This document shows positions 36,206 through 47,790 of a stretch of DNA of 61,211 nt, piece by piece; within the stretch, counting starts at the first letter, position 1; the number at the start of each line of letters is the position of its first letter. Source of the DNA: Bacillota bacterium (GTDB taxonomy: Bacteria > Bacillota > Limnochordia > Limnochordales > Limnochordaceae). Below the pieces are notes generated by a model. The model was not told the origin of the DNA. It searched no databases and saw only the letters and a list, made by a program, of their open reading frames with translations. Location: contig PIUA01000017.1 in assembly GCA_017577405.1 (NCBI GenBank), positions 1 through 61,211 on the forward strand. The letters run 5' to 3'. The translations under genes were made by a program, and so were the position numbers.

Positions 36206-36535
36206 CAATACTTCTATGACCCGGCGGGATCGCCAGCGTCCCGCGGCGGTAGAACACGGCGATGACGGGGAGCAGTAGGTGGTCCGGGGAAGGCTCAGAG
36301 AGCCGGCGGGTGGTGGAAGCCGGTCCTCCCCAACCTCCGAACTCACCCCTGAGCCTCGGACCGAACGGCCCTTGAGGGCCCAGTAGGCTCCGACGGGAGG
36401 GTGCGCCCGTTACCGCGCCAGCTCGTCGCTCCCCACGAGAGCCGCGAGCGCAGAGGCCGGAGCCGCGAGGCTCCCGCGAACAGGGTGGTACCGCGACGTT
36501 GTTCGCCCCTGGCCGAAAAGGCCAGGGGCCTTTTT
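36206..36535 (+). promoter_or_regulatory. T-box leader, leucine specifier (CTC), ahead of ilvB
   Basis: tRNA-sensing riboswitch. Stem I shows the K-turn pair GATGA (about 36259) / TGAGC, the AGTA specifier-loop 5' side (near 36272), and the distal AGAGAGCCGG...GGTGGTGGAAGCCGG element. The 3' side of the specifier loop reads GAA-CTC-ACC with CTC at 36342-36344, a leucine codon (tRNA-Leu GAG). The T-box core AGGGTGGTACCGCG is at 36482-36495; its TGGT would pair with the ACCA end of uncharged tRNA with an A discriminator, which fits Leu. The terminator follows at 36506-36535. Low charged tRNA-Leu should therefore open the whole ilvB-to-cimA operon. Confidence 0.93.
36506..36535 (+). terminator. 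T-box terminator before ilvB
   Basis: CCCCTGGCC (36506-36514) pairs with GGCCAGGGG (36520-36528) around GAAAA, followed by CCTTTTT to 36535. It competes with the antiterminator formed by the T-box core at 36482-36495. Confidence 0.9.
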
Positions 36536-36560
36536 GTTCGTCCACGAAGGAGGGATCGGC

Positions 36561-38383
36561 ATGGAAGCGGCGGCAGCCTCGGCTTGGGATGAACGGCATC
36601 AGCCCAACGGGCAGCCGGTGGGGGCGGGATCCCCGACCACCGAGACCTTGACCGGGGCCGACGTCCTCGTCCGGTGCCTGGAGGCCGAGGGCGTGGAGGT
36701 CATCTTCGGCTACCCCGGTGGGGCGGTCCTGCCCATCTACGACGCCATCTACAACCACTCCAGCCTTCGCCACATCCTGGTGCGGCATGAGGCGGGGGCG
36801 GTCCACGCCGCGGACGGGTACGCCCGGGCGACGGGACGGCCGGGGGTTTGCCTCGCCACCTCCGGGCCCGGCGCGACCAACCTGGTGACGGGTCTGGCCA
36901 CCGCCTACATGGATTCGATCCCCCTGGTGGCCTTCACCGGGAATGTGGCCACCAGCCTCATCGGCCGCGATGCGTTCCAGGAGGCGGACATCACCGGGAT
37001 CACCATGCCCATCACCAAGCACAACTTCCTGGTCCAGCGGGTGGAGGATCTGCCCCATATCATCCGGGCGGCCTTCACCTTGGCCACCACCGGCCGGCCC
37101 GGCCCCGTCCTGGTCGACCTGCCCAAGGATGTGGTGACGGCCACCATGACGGGCTTCCGCTATCCGGCCCGGGTCCGGCTCCGGGGGTACAAACCCACCC
37201 TCCACGGCCACCCGCGCCAGCTGGAGGCGGCCGCCCGGGAGATCGCCCAGGCGAAGCAGCCCGTCCTCTACCTGGGCGGGGGCGTCATCGCGGCCGGCGC
37301 CGCCCAGGAGGTGCTGGCCCTGGCCGAGCGGGCCCAACTGCCCACCACCAGCACCTTGATGGGGTTGGGCGCCTTCCCCCCGGACCATCCCCTCTGGCTG
37401 GGGATGCTGGGCATGCACGGCACCCCCGCGGCCAACTGGGCCGTCACCCACTGCGACCTGCTCATCGCGGTGGGCGCCCGCTTCGACGACCGGGTGACGG
37501 GCCGCACCGACCGCTTCGCTCCCCGGGCCCGGATCATCCACATCGACATCGATCCGGCGGAGATCGGCAAGAACGTGGAGGTCCACGTGCCCATCGTGGG
37601 CGACGCCAAGAAGGTGCTTCAGGCCCTCCTGCCTCTGGTGGAGCCCAAGGAGGAGCCGGCGTGGCTCGCCCAGATCGCCGCCTGGAAGAGCCAGTACCGC
37701 CTCCGCTACCAGACCCGGTCCGATGAGATCATGCCCCAGGAGCTGGTCGACCGCCTGGCCGCCAAGGCCGAGGAGCACGAGGCGGCCACGGGCCGGGAGG
37801 TGGTCCTCACCGCCGACGTGGGCCAGCACCAGATGTGGGCCGCCCAGTTCTACCCCTTCCGCCGCCCCCGCAGCTACATCAACTCGGGGGGGTTGGGGAC
37901 CATGGGCTTCGGCCTGCCGGCGGCCATCGGCGTGCAAGTGGCCCGCCCGGAGGCGACGGTGGTCTGCCTGACGGGGGACGGCTCCATCCAGATGAACATC
38001 CAGGAGCTGGACGTGGTCCGGAGCCAGCGCCTCCCCGTCAAGGTGATCATCATGAACAACCGCTACCTGGGCATGGTCCGCCAGTGGCAGGAGCTCTTCT
38101 ACGGCCGGCGGTACAGCCACTCCGCGCTGGAAGAGGGCCCCGACTTCATCCTCCTGGCCCAGGCCTACGGCATCCCCGCGGCCCGGGTGGACCGCCCCAG
38201 CCAGCTGGACGCCGCCCTGGAGGAGGCGCTCAACCACCCGGGGCCCTACCTGCTGGACGTGCGGGTCCGGCCCGAGGAGAACTGCTGGCCCATGGTGCCC
38301 GCCGGCGGCGCCATCGACGAGATGCTGGGCGTGGAGGAAGCGACGGGAGCCGGCCAGCCCGCGCCCGTCCAGGAGGTGCGGAC

Positions 38384-38387
<4 letters not shown>
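36561..38387 (+). CDS. ilvB: Acetolactate synthase large (catalytic) subunit IlvB
   Basis: ThDP/FAD enzyme making acetolactate or acetohydroxybutyrate, first shared step of Val/Leu/Ile synthesis. It has 608 residues. The catalytic glutamate is in [16 protein letters not shown]; the ThDP-binding [12 protein letters not shown] ends in the conserved NN of [24 protein letters not shown] and the mid-domain FDDRVTG are typical of true acetolactate synthase rather than the catabolic AlsS. AAGGAGGGA precedes the ATG. It overlaps ilvN by GTGA. First gene behind the leucine T-box. Confidence 0.96.
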
Positions 38388-39953
<1,566 letters not shown>

Positions 39954-39998
39954 GGCAGCCCCCTCCGGGGTGGAGCTCGGCGGCAGGAGGTGAGACGG

Positions 39999-41618
39999 GT
40001 GCGGGCACGGGTTCTAGTCGCTGACGTGCTCGACGAAGCAGGCATCGAACGGCTCCGCTCGGAGCCGGACCTGGACGTGGAGGTCCGCCCGGGCTTGAGC
40101 CCCGAGGAACTCCAGGAGCTGATCCCCGCCTACGACGGGCTGGTGGTCCGCTCCGCCACCCAGGTGACGGCCCAGGTGCTCGAGGCGGGCCGGCGGCTGC
40201 GGGTGGTGGGCCGGGCGGGGGTGGGGGTAGACAACATCGACGTGGAGGCGGCCACCCGCCAGGGAATCCTGGTGGTCAACGCCCCCGAGGGGAACACCCT
40301 GGCCGCCGCGGAGCACGCCCTGGGGCTGCTCTTTGCCGCCGCCCGCTGGATCCCCCAGGCCCACGCCAGCCTCACCCGGGACCGGCAGTGGGACCGGAAG
40401 CGGTTCATGGGCGTCCAGCTCCGGGGGAAGGTGCTGGGGGTGGTGGGCCTGGGCCGCATCGGCTCGGAGGTGGCCCGACGGGCCCGGGCTTTGGGCATGC
40501 GGGTCTTGGCCTACGACCCCTTCATTGGCCCCGAGCGGGCGGAGGAACTGGGGGTGGAGCTCCGGGAGCTGGAGGCCCTCTTCCCGGAGGTTGACATGCT
40601 CACCCTGCACACCCCCCTGACGGAGCAGACCCGCCACCTCCTGGACCGGGACGCCTTCCGCCGCATGAAGCGGGGCGTCATCCTGGTCAACACCGCCCGG
40701 GGCGGCCTCATCGACGAGGAGGCCCTGCTCGAGGCCCTGGAGAGCGGCCAGGTGCGGGCGGCCGCGCTGGATGTCTTCGAGGAGGAGCCTCCTTGGAACA
40801 GCGCCTTGCTGGGCCACCCCCGGGTGGTGGCCACGCCCCACCTGGGGGCCTCGACGGAGGAGGCCCAGCTCCACGTGGCCCTGGAGATCGCCGAGCAGGT
40901 GATCCGGGCCCTGAAGGGCGAGCCCGTGGCCCACGCGGTCAACGCGCCCTCGGTGCCGCCGGAGCTCGCCCGGGAGCTGGAACCGTACGTGCGGCTGGCC
41001 CAGAAGCTGGGCGAACTCTTTACTGCCTGGGCGTCGGGCGCCGGCGCCCGCTGGCCCAAGGTGGAGGTGGTCTACGAGGGCCCCATCGCCGCCCGGGATG
41101 TCCGGCCCCTGACCAACGCCCTGCTGGTGGGGCTCCTCCAGCCCGTCCTCCAGGGGGCGGTCAACGCGGTGAACGCGCCGGTGCTGGCCCGCCAGCGGCA
41201 GCTGCGGGTGAGCGAGGTGCGGGCCGGCGGCGGCAACGGCCCCTCCCGGATCACGGTGCGGGCCTTGAGTGACCGGCGCCCCGCAGGCCCGGGCCAGGCG
41301 GGCCCGCCCCAGGTGGCGGGGACCATCGACGACCAGGGCCGGCCCCTCCTCATCGCGGTGGACGGCTACCCGGTCCACGTCTCCTCCACGGGCTACCTCC
41401 TCCTGGCCTACAACCGGGACCAGCCGGGCGTCATCGGCTCGGTGGGAACCCTCTTGGGCCAGGCGGGGGTGAACATCGCCTTCATGCAGGTGGGCCGGAG
41501 CCGGCCGGGGGAGGAGGCGGTGATGGTTCTGGGGTTGGACGATCCCATTCCCGATGAGGTGGCCCGGGAGCTCCGGGCCCGGGACGATCTGTGGAAAGTG
41601 GTGATTGCCCGGTGGTAG
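39999..41618 (+). CDS. serA: D-3-phosphoglycerate dehydrogenase SerA
   Basis: First enzyme of serine synthesis, oxidising 3-phosphoglycerate with NAD. It has 539 residues in the long four-domain form: substrate/NAD core ([15 protein letters not shown] near 78-92, [15 protein letters not shown] near 146-160, [20 protein letters not shown]), an intervening ASB domain (about 320-450) and a C-terminal ACT domain (about 465-539). I took GTG 39999, eight bases after AGGAGG; GTG 39990 lies within that site. Its place in a branched-chain operon is seen in some Firmicutes and archaea, and puts serine synthesis under leucine T-box control here. Confidence 0.94.
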   Translation: MRARVLVADVLDEAGIERLRSEPDLDVEVRPGLSPEELQELIPAYDGLVVRSATQVTAQVLEAGRRLRVVGRAGVGVDNIDVEAATRQGILVVNAPEGNTLAAAEHALGLLFAAARWIPQAHASLTRDRQWDRKRFMGVQLRGKVLGVVGLGRIGSEVARRARALGMRVLAYDPFIGPERAEELGVELRELEALFPEVDMLTLHTPLTEQTRHLLDRDAFRRMKRGVILVNTARGGLIDEEALLEALESGQVRAAALDVFEEEPPWNSALLGHPRVVATPHLGASTEEAQLHVALEIAEQVIRALKGEPVAHAVNAPSVPPELARELEPYVRLAQKLGELFTAWASGAGARWPKVEVVYEGPIAARDVRPLTNALLVGLLQPVLQGAVNAVNAPVLARQRQLRVSEVRAGGGNGPSRITVRALSDRRPAGPGQAGPPQVAGTIDDQGRPLLIAVDGYPVHVSSTGYLLLAYNRDQPGVIGSVGTLLGQAGVNIAFMQVGRSRPGEEAVMVLGLDDPIPDEVARELRARDDLWKVVIARW

Positions 41619-41650
41619 CCTCCGGGCCCAACGGGAAAGGAGCGAGCGGT

Positions 41651-43255
41651 ATGGAGCGGGTGCGGATCTTCGACACCACCCTGCGGGATGGTGAGCAGTC
41701 CCCCGGCTTCAGCATGAATCCGGAAGAGAAGCTGCAGATGGCGCGGCAGCTGGCCCGGCTCCAGGTGGACGTGATCGAGGCGGGCTTCCCCATCGCCTCG
41801 CCGGGAGACTTCGAAGCGGTCCGCCTGGTGGCCCGGGAGGTCCGGGGGCCCATCATCGCCGCGCTGGCCCGGGCCCATAAGACCGACGTGGAGACGGCCG
41901 CCCGGGCCCTGGAGGGAGCGGAGCGGCCCCGGATCCACACCTTCATCGCCACCTCCCCCATCCACATGGAGCACAAGCTCCGGAAGAGCCCCGCGGAGGT
42001 CCTGGAGATGGCGGCCAAGGCGGTGGAGCTGGCCCGGCGGTACGTGGACGATGTGGAGTTCTCCGCGGAGGACGCCACCCGGAGCGACCCCGACTTCCTG
42101 GTCCAGATCTTCACCGCGGCGGCCGAGGCGGGCGCCACCACCCTCAACGTCCCGGACACGGTGGGGTACGCCACCCCTGAGGAGTACGCCGCCCTGATCC
42201 GCTACCTCCGGGAGCGGATCCCTGGGGTGGAGCGGCTCACCATCAGCGTCCACACCCACGACGACCTGGGCATGGCGACGGCCAACGCCTTGGCCGCCAT
42301 CGAGGCGGGGGCCCGGCAGGTGGAGGGGACCATCAACGGCATCGGGGAGCGGGCGGGCAACTGCGCCCTGGAGGAGGTGGTGATGGCCCTCCACACCCGC
42401 CAGGACCGGCTGCCCTTCCAGACGGGGATCGAGACCACCCAGATCTACCCGACCAGCCGCCTGCTGGTCGCCCTCACCGGGGTGGACGTCCAGCCCAACA
42501 AGGCCATCGTGGGCGCCAACGCCTTCGCCCACGAGGCGGGGATCCACCAGGACGGGGTGCTCAAGGAGCGGAGCACCTACGAGATCATGACGCCCCAGTC
42601 CATCGGCCTGCCCCAGAACCGCCTGGTGCTGGGGAAGCACTCGGGGCGCCACGCGGTGCGGGTGCGGTTGGAGGAGCTGGGCTTCCACCTGGATGCCGAG
42701 GAGCTGGAGCGGGTCTACCAGCGCTTCCTGGAGGTGGCCGACCGGAAGAAGAGCATCACCGACGCGGACCTGGCCGCGCTGGCGGGGGCGGAGGGCCGGC
42801 CGCTGGAGGAGCAGGTGGAGCTGGTCCACTTCCAGGTGAGCACCGGCACGGGGATGGACCCGGTGGCCTCCGTCCGGATTCGCCGGGGGGAGGAGATCCT
42901 GCGGGGGGCGGCCCGGGGCGACGGCCCCATCGATGCCCTCTACCGGGCCATCGACCAGGTGCTGGGGGTGGAGGTGGAGCTGGTCCACTACCAGCTCCAG
43001 GCGACGGGCGAGGGCCGGGACGCGCTGGGGCAGGTGACCGTCCGCCTGCGGCCCCGGGTGAACTCCGGGGCGCCGGGCGGTGAAGAGGAGGGCGCCGTCG
43101 AAGGGGCGTCAGCCACCCCGTCCCTGCCTGAGGTGATGGGCCACGGGTCCAGCACCGACATCCTGGAGGCGAGCGCCCGGGCGTACGTCCAGGCCATCAA
43201 CCGGTTGCTGGCCGGCGACCCCCGCTCCCGGACCCCGGTGGAGGAGGTCGTCTGA
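41651..43255 (+). CDS. leuA: 2-isopropylmalate synthase LeuA
   Basis: Condenses acetyl-CoA with 2-ketoisovalerate, first step of leucine synthesis. It has 534 residues. The TIM barrel carries [15 protein letters not shown] near residues 8-22, [12 protein letters not shown] (metal histidines) and NGIGERAGN; the C-terminal LeuA dimer/regulatory domain covers about 390-500 and should bind leucine. A low-complexity linker ([14 protein letters not shown]) near 472-490 precedes a final helix. ATG 41651 follows AAAGGAG by seven bases. leuB starts two bases after the stop. Confidence 0.95.
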   Translation: MERVRIFDTTLRDGEQSPGFSMNPEEKLQMARQLARLQVDVIEAGFPIASPGDFEAVRLVAREVRGPIIAALARAHKTDVETAARALEGAERPRIHTFIATSPIHMEHKLRKSPAEVLEMAAKAVELARRYVDDVEFSAEDATRSDPDFLVQIFTAAAEAGATTLNVPDTVGYATPEEYAALIRYLRERIPGVERLTISVHTHDDLGMATANALAAIEAGARQVEGTINGIGERAGNCALEEVVMALHTRQDRLPFQTGIETTQIYPTSRLLVALTGVDVQPNKAIVGANAFAHEAGIHQDGVLKERSTYEIMTPQSIGLPQNRLVLGKHSGRHAVRVRLEELGFHLDAEELERVYQRFLEVADRKKSITDADLAALAGAEGRPLEEQVELVHFQVSTGTGMDPVASVRIRRGEEILRGAARGDGPIDALYRAIDQVLGVEVELVHYQLQATGEGRDALGQVTVRLRPRVNSGAPGGEEEGAVEGASATPSLPEVMGHGSSTDILEASARAYVQAINRLLAGDPRSRTPVEEVV

Positions 43256-43257
43256 CC

Positions 43258-44394
43258 ATGGCGGCTCAGAAGGCTCAGGCGGTGGGCGGCACCGTGCCGC
43301 CCGCACCCCTCCAGGAGGCGACCATCCTCCTTTTGCCCGGCGACGGCATCGGCCCGGAGGTGGTGGGGGCGGCCCGGCAGGTGCTGGAGGCGGCGGCGGG
43401 GCGGTTCGGCTTCCGCCTGCGGTTTGAGGAGGCTTTGGTTGGGGGCGCCGCCATCGACGCCACGGGGGAGCCCCTCCCCGAGGCGACCCTGGCCGCCGCC
43501 CGGCGGGCCCAGGCGGTCCTCTTGGGCGCGGTGGGCGGGCCCCGGTGGGATGAGCTCCCCGTCGACCGGCGGCCGGAGAAGGGGCTTCTCCAGCTCCGTC
43601 AGGCCCTGGGGCTCTTTGCCAACATCCGGCCCTTGCCCGGCTTCGTGGCGGCGTACGGCCACTCGCCCCTCAAGCCCCACCTGCTGGCGGGCGTCGATCT
43701 GGTGGTGGTTCGGGAGCTGACGGGCGGGCTCTACTACGGCCCTCGAGCCCGGGAGGCGCGAGGGCCGGGCGAGGCGGCGTACGATACCATGCTCTACCAC
43801 ACCCACGAGATCGAGCGGGTGGCCCGGGTCGCCTTTGACCTGGCCCAAAGGCGCCGGCCCCCGGGGGAGCGGCGGGTCGCCTCGGTCGACAAGGCCAACG
43901 TGCTCCTCAGCTCCCAGCTCTGGCGGGAGACGGTCCGGCGGGTGGCGGCCGACTACCCCGATGTGCGGCTGGAACACCTCTACGTGGACAACGCCGCCAT
44001 GCAGCTGATCCGGGACCCCGCCCGGTTCGACGTAATCCTGACGGAAAACCTCTTCGGCGACATCCTGAGCGACGAGGCGGCCGCCTTGGCCGGGTCGCTG
44101 GGGGTGTTGCCCTCGGCCAGCCTGGGCGGCTCCGTCCCCCTCTTCGAGCCCGTCCACGGCAGCGCCCCCGACATCGCGGGGCAGGGGCTGGCCAACCCCA
44201 TCGGCACCGTGCTGAGCGCCGCCCTGCTCCTCCGCTACAGCCTGGGGCAGGAGACGGCGGCCCGGGCGGTGGAGGCGGCGGTGGAGGGAGCCCTGCGGGA
44301 CGGGGCCCGGACCGCCGACCTGGTGGGGAAGGGGGAGGCCTTCCTCAGCACCGAGGAGATGACCGCCGCCATTCTCGAGCGGCTCGGCGGGTAG
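43258..44394 (+). CDS. leuB: 3-isopropylmalate dehydrogenase LeuB
   Basis: Oxidative decarboxylation of 3-isopropylmalate with NAD+; the same enzyme class acts on methylmalate in the citramalate route. It has 378 residues with a 20-residue N-terminal extension. LLPGDGIGPEVV is near residues 24-35, ANIRPLPGF and LTGGLYYG bind substrate, and LTENLFGDILSDEAAALAGSLGVLPSAS provides metal-binding aspartates. GGAGGAGG lies inside the end of leuA, two bases before the ATG. leuC and leuD, needed between LeuA and LeuB, are not in the operon. Confidence 0.95.
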   Translation: MAAQKAQAVGGTVPPAPLQEATILLLPGDGIGPEVVGAARQVLEAAAGRFGFRLRFEEALVGGAAIDATGEPLPEATLAAARRAQAVLLGAVGGPRWDELPVDRRPEKGLLQLRQALGLFANIRPLPGFVAAYGHSPLKPHLLAGVDLVVVRELTGGLYYGPRAREARGPGEAAYDTMLYHTHEIERVARVAFDLAQRRRPPGERRVASVDKANVLLSSQLWRETVRRVAADYPDVRLEHLYVDNAAMQLIRDPARFDVILTENLFGDILSDEAAALAGSLGVLPSASLGGSVPLFEPVHGSAPDIAGQGLANPIGTVLSAALLLRYSLGQETAARAVEAAVEGALRDGARTADLVGKGEAFLSTEEMTAAILERLGG

Positions 44395-44436
44395 GGGCTC
44401 GGCCCCGGCAGCCAACCTGGCCAAGGAGGGAGCGGG

Positions 44437-46059
44437 ATGAGCGCTCTGGGCACCGATCCAGTCCTCTTGTACGACACCACCTTGCGGGACGGCACTCAGG
44501 GTGAGGGCATCTCCCTTTCGGTGGAGGATAAGTTGAGCCTCCTCCGGCTGCTGGACGCTTTCGGCATCGCCTACGTGGAAGGGGGGTGGCCCGGCTCCAA
44601 CCCCAAGGACCTGGAGTTCTTCCGGCGGGCCAAGGGGATGTCCCTCCAGCGGGCCAAGCTGGCCGCCTTTGGCTCCACCCGCCGGCCCGGCATCCCCTGC
44701 GAGGAGGACTCCAACCTCCGGGCCCTCCTGGCCGCGGAGACCCCGGTGGTGACCATCTTCGGCAAGAGCTGGGACCTCCACGTCACCCACGCCCTGCGGA
44801 CCAGCCTGGAGGAGAACCTGGCCATGATCCGGGAGAGCGTCGCCTTCCTGGCCGCGCACGGGCGGGAGGTCATCTACGACGCGGAGCACTTCTTCGACGG
44901 CTACCGCCGGAACCCCGAGTACGCCTGGGCCACCCTCCAGGCAGCCCGGGAGGGGGGCGCCCGCTGGATCGTCCTCTGTGATACCAACGGCGGCACCCTC
45001 CCCCACGAGATTGAGGCCATGACCCGGGAAATGGTCCAGCGGCTGGACCGGCCCGTGGGGATCCACTGCCACAACGATTCGGGCGTGGCGGTGGCCAACT
45101 CCTTGGCCGCGGTCCGGGCCGGCGCCCGCCAGGTGCAGGGGACCATCAACGGCCTCGGGGAGCGGACGGGGAACGCAGACCTGGTGGTCATCCTCCCCAA
45201 CCTGGCCCTCAAGCTGGGCTGCCGCTTGGAGCCCGAGCCCCGGCTGGAACGGCTGCAGCAGCTCTCCCGGACGGTGAGCGAGCTGGTCAACCGGCCGCCC
45301 GATCCCTTCCACCCCTTCGTGGGGGAGAGCGCCTTCGCCCACAAGGGCGGCATCCATGTAAGCGCCGTCCGGCGGCACCCGGAGACCTACGAGCACATCC
45401 CGCCTGAGCTGGTGGGGAACCGGCGGCGGGTGCTGGTCTCGGAGCTGTCGGGGGCGAGCAACCTGCTCTACAAGGCCCGGGAGTACGGGCTCGATCTGGA
45501 CCCCGACACCCCGGTGGTCCGGGAGGTCCTCCGCCACGTGAAGGAGCTGGAGCACCAGGGGTACCACTTCGAGGCGGGGGAGGCCTCCTTCGAGCTCCTC
45601 CTCCGGAGGGCCCTGGGGCTGGTGCCCACCTACTTCACCCTCGAGAGCTTCCGCCTCACCGTCGCCCAGGGCGGCCCTGACGGCAGCCCCGTGGCCGATG
45701 CCGAGGCGACCATCCGCCTCCGGGTGGGCGCCGAGCGGATCCACACGGCAGCCACCGGCAACGGCCCCGTCAACGCCCTGGACCACGCCCTGCGCAAAGC
45801 CCTGCTGCCCTTCTACCCGGCCATCGGCACTTTCCGCCTGGTGGACTACAAGGTGCGGGTGCTGGACGGCCAGGCGGGCACGGGAGCCCGGGTGCGGGTC
45901 CTCATCGAGACCGCGGCCGAACGGGCCCGCTGGGGGACGGTGGGGGTCTCCACCAACATCATCGAGGCCAGCTGGCTGGCCCTGGTGGACAGCATGGAGT
46001 ACGGCCTGATGAAACTGGGGATCCAGGCCCCGGCCAGCGAGGCGGTCTCGACCGGATAG
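44437..46059 (+). CDS. cimA: (R)-citramalate synthase CimA
   Basis: Condenses acetyl-CoA and pyruvate to citramalate, the entry to threonine-independent isoleucine synthesis. It has 540 residues. The N-terminal [20 protein letters not shown], with TQGEG where LeuA has EQSPG, and the phrase FGKSWDLHV identify CimA rather than isopropylmalate synthase. [12 protein letters not shown] and the C-terminal LeuA-type dimer domain (about 420-530, [14 protein letters not shown]) are present. AAGGAGGGAG precedes the ATG. No ilvA is in the window, which fits use of this route. Last gene of the T-box operon. Confidence 0.93.
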   Translation: MSALGTDPVLLYDTTLRDGTQGEGISLSVEDKLSLLRLLDAFGIAYVEGGWPGSNPKDLEFFRRAKGMSLQRAKLAAFGSTRRPGIPCEEDSNLRALLAAETPVVTIFGKSWDLHVTHALRTSLEENLAMIRESVAFLAAHGREVIYDAEHFFDGYRRNPEYAWATLQAAREGGARWIVLCDTNGGTLPHEIEAMTREMVQRLDRPVGIHCHNDSGVAVANSLAAVRAGARQVQGTINGLGERTGNADLVVILPNLALKLGCRLEPEPRLERLQQLSRTVSELVNRPPDPFHPFVGESAFAHKGGIHVSAVRRHPETYEHIPPELVGNRRRVLVSELSGASNLLYKAREYGLDLDPDTPVVREVLRHVKELEHQGYHFEAGEASFELLLRRALGLVPTYFTLESFRLTVAQGGPDGSPVADAEATIRLRVGAERIHTAATGNGPVNALDHALRKALLPFYPAIGTFRLVDYKVRVLDGQAGTGARVRVLIETAAERARWGTVGVSTNIIEASWLALVDSMEYGLMKLGIQAPASEAVSTG

Positions 46060-46377
46060 GGCGGGCGACGGGAGCGGCTCTCCCCGGGCGGAAGGCGGGG
46101 GAGCCAGGGCGTGGGCGAGAGCCTGCTTTGGGCAGGCTCTCCCTTTTTCGGCCCCGGGCGTCGCTCCTTCTTTTTCCTCGGAGGCTGTTTTGCGCCACGT
46201 CGCGCGCACACGCCCAAGCCTAGGCCCCATAGGCTACCGAGCGGGAAGGGATCGAGCCCAAACGGGGCGAAAGCGGGAGCCGGTGCGCTGGGAGGCTAAC
46301 GGTAGGGCGCACAACTCTCGGGACCGGCCAGGGTGCCGGCGGGCGACCCTGACGGGACCAGGTTGAGGTGGCGAGGT
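46060..46377 (+). other. Intergenic region between cimA and glmM with terminator and structured leader
   Basis: The first part holds the cimA terminator. The rest (about 46200-46370) is rich in potential stems: AGCCTA/TAGGCT near 46216-46234, GTGCGC (46283-46288)/GCGCAC (46307-46312) and CAGGGT/ACCCTG near 46330-46352. No consensus promoter was found. It may be an untranslated leader of glmM; I could not match it to a known riboswitch. Confidence 0.5.
46117..46148 (+). terminator. Intrinsic terminator after cimA
   Basis: Perfect 10-bp stem GAGAGCCTGC (46117-46126) / GCAGGCTCTC (46132-46141) with loop TTTGG, then CCTTTTT ending at 46148. It ends the ilv-leu operon. Confidence 0.92.
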
Positions 46378-47730
46378 GTGGGGCGACTCTTTGGGACCGA
46401 TGGCATTCGTGGGGTGGCCAACCGGGAGTTGACGCCGGAGTTGGCCTTCCGTCTCGGCCGGGCCGTGGCCCAGGTGGTGGCCCACCGGGCCGGCGAGGAC
46501 CGGCCCCGGGTGGGGATCGGGCGGGACACCCGCGCGTCGGGGGAGATGCTGGAGGCGGCCCTGGCCGCGGGGCTCGCCTCGGCCGGGTGCGACGTGGAGC
46601 TCTTGGGGGTGGTGCCCACCCCGGCGGTGGCCGTCCTCACCCCCCTCTTGGGCCTGGCGGCCGGGGCGGTCATCTCCGCCTCCCACAACCCGGCGGAGGA
46701 CAACGGCATCAAGTTCTTCGGCCCCGACGGCTACAAGCTGCCCGACGAGGATGAGCTGGCCATCGAGGCCATCTGCGATGATCCCTCGCCCAACGGGCCC
46801 TGGCCGGTGGGGCGGGGGGTGGGCCGGATCCGCCGCCGGGAGGATGCCAACGAACGGTATATCCAGTTTCTGATGGAGAAGGTGCCCGTCGATCTCTCCG
46901 GCTTCCGGCTGGTGGTCGACTGCGCCAACGGAGCCGCCTTCCAGACCACCCCCGAGATCCTCCGCCGCCTGGGGGCGGAGGTGATCGCGCTCAACGTCGA
47001 GCCGGACGGGCACAACATCAATGTAGGGTGCGGGTCGACCCATCCCGAAGCCCTCCAGCAGGCGGTCCTGCAGTACGGGGCCCACGCGGGCCTGGCCCAC
47101 GATGGCGACGCGGACCGGTTGATCGCGGCCGATGCCCAGGGCCGGCTGGTGGACGGCGATCGGATCCTGGTCATCGCCGCCATCCACATGGCGGAGCAGG
47201 GCCTCCTCACCGGCAACGCGGTGGTGGCCACCCGGTACAGCAACCTGGGCCTCACCCAGGCCCTGGCCCGCCGGGGCATCCAGGTGATCGCCGCCGAGGC
47301 GGGAGACCGGCAGGTGCTGGCCGCCATGCGGGAGCGGGGGCTGGTGCTGGGCGGGGAGCAGTCGGGCCACGTCATCTTCCTCCAGGAGACGACCACCGGG
47401 GACGGGATCCTCACGGCCCTGAAGCTTCTGCAGGTGATGCGGGAACGGGAGACGCCCCTGGCGGAGCTGCGGGACTGGATGCATGAGGTGCCCCAGCACC
47501 TGATCAACGTGCGGGTGGCCCGCAAGGACCAGCTGGGGTCGTCGCCCGCCTGCCAGGCGGCCATCCGCGACGCGGCCGCCCGGCTGGGCGAGCGGGGGCG
47601 GGTCTTCGTCCGGGCGTCGGGCACCGAGCCGGTGGTCCGGATCTTGCTGGAAGGGGAAGACCCCGAGCTCCTCCGGGTGCTGGGCGACGATCTGGCCGGA
47701 GTGATCCGGCGGGAGCTGGGGGATGCCTAG
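46378..47730 (+). CDS. glmM: Phosphoglucosamine mutase GlmM
   Basis: Converts glucosamine-6-phosphate to glucosamine-1-phosphate for UDP-GlcNAc, hence for MurA. It has 450 residues from GTG 46378, the standard length, with GAGGTGGCGAGG before it; the longer frame from 46333 adds an unlikely N-terminus. LFGTDGIRGVAN is near residues 4-15, the phosphoserine is S102 in ISASHNPAEDNG, the metal loop is DGDADR, and RASGTEP near the C-terminus binds phosphate. The common Firmicutes neighbours cdaA and cdaR are absent upstream, and glmS is not next. Confidence 0.95.
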   Translation: MGRLFGTDGIRGVANRELTPELAFRLGRAVAQVVAHRAGEDRPRVGIGRDTRASGEMLEAALAAGLASAGCDVELLGVVPTPAVAVLTPLLGLAAGAVISASHNPAEDNGIKFFGPDGYKLPDEDELAIEAICDDPSPNGPWPVGRGVGRIRRREDANERYIQFLMEKVPVDLSGFRLVVDCANGAAFQTTPEILRRLGAEVIALNVEPDGHNINVGCGSTHPEALQQAVLQYGAHAGLAHDGDADRLIAADAQGRLVDGDRILVIAAIHMAEQGLLTGNAVVATRYSNLGLTQALARRGIQVIAAEAGDRQVLAAMRERGLVLGGEQSGHVIFLQETTTGDGILTALKLLQVMRERETPLAELRDWMHEVPQHLINVRVARKDQLGSSPACQAAIRDAAARLGERGRVFVRASGTEPVVRILLEGEDPELLRVLGDDLAGVIRRELGDA

Positions 47731-47790
47731 GGGGCCGGCCCGAACCCAGGGGGCAGGTCCCCGCCGCGGCCCGTGAGGAGGAAGGCCAGT

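Larger units (their letters stand above)
35979..36560 (+). other. Long non-coding region between ilvD and ilvB
   Basis: It contains, in order, the ilvD terminator (36005-36039), a second perfect 9-bp GC inverted repeat (GGCCCCCGC 36051-36059 / GCGGGGGCC 36099-36107), a sigma-A promoter (36171-36199), a leucine T-box leader with its terminator (about 36206-36535) and the ilvB ribosome-binding site. No protein gene is supported. Confidence 0.85.

Noticed and set aside
46260-46377. glmS-type ribozyme or c-di-AMP riboswitch before glmM
   Set aside because: I could not find the conserved core words of either; only generic GC stems are seen.
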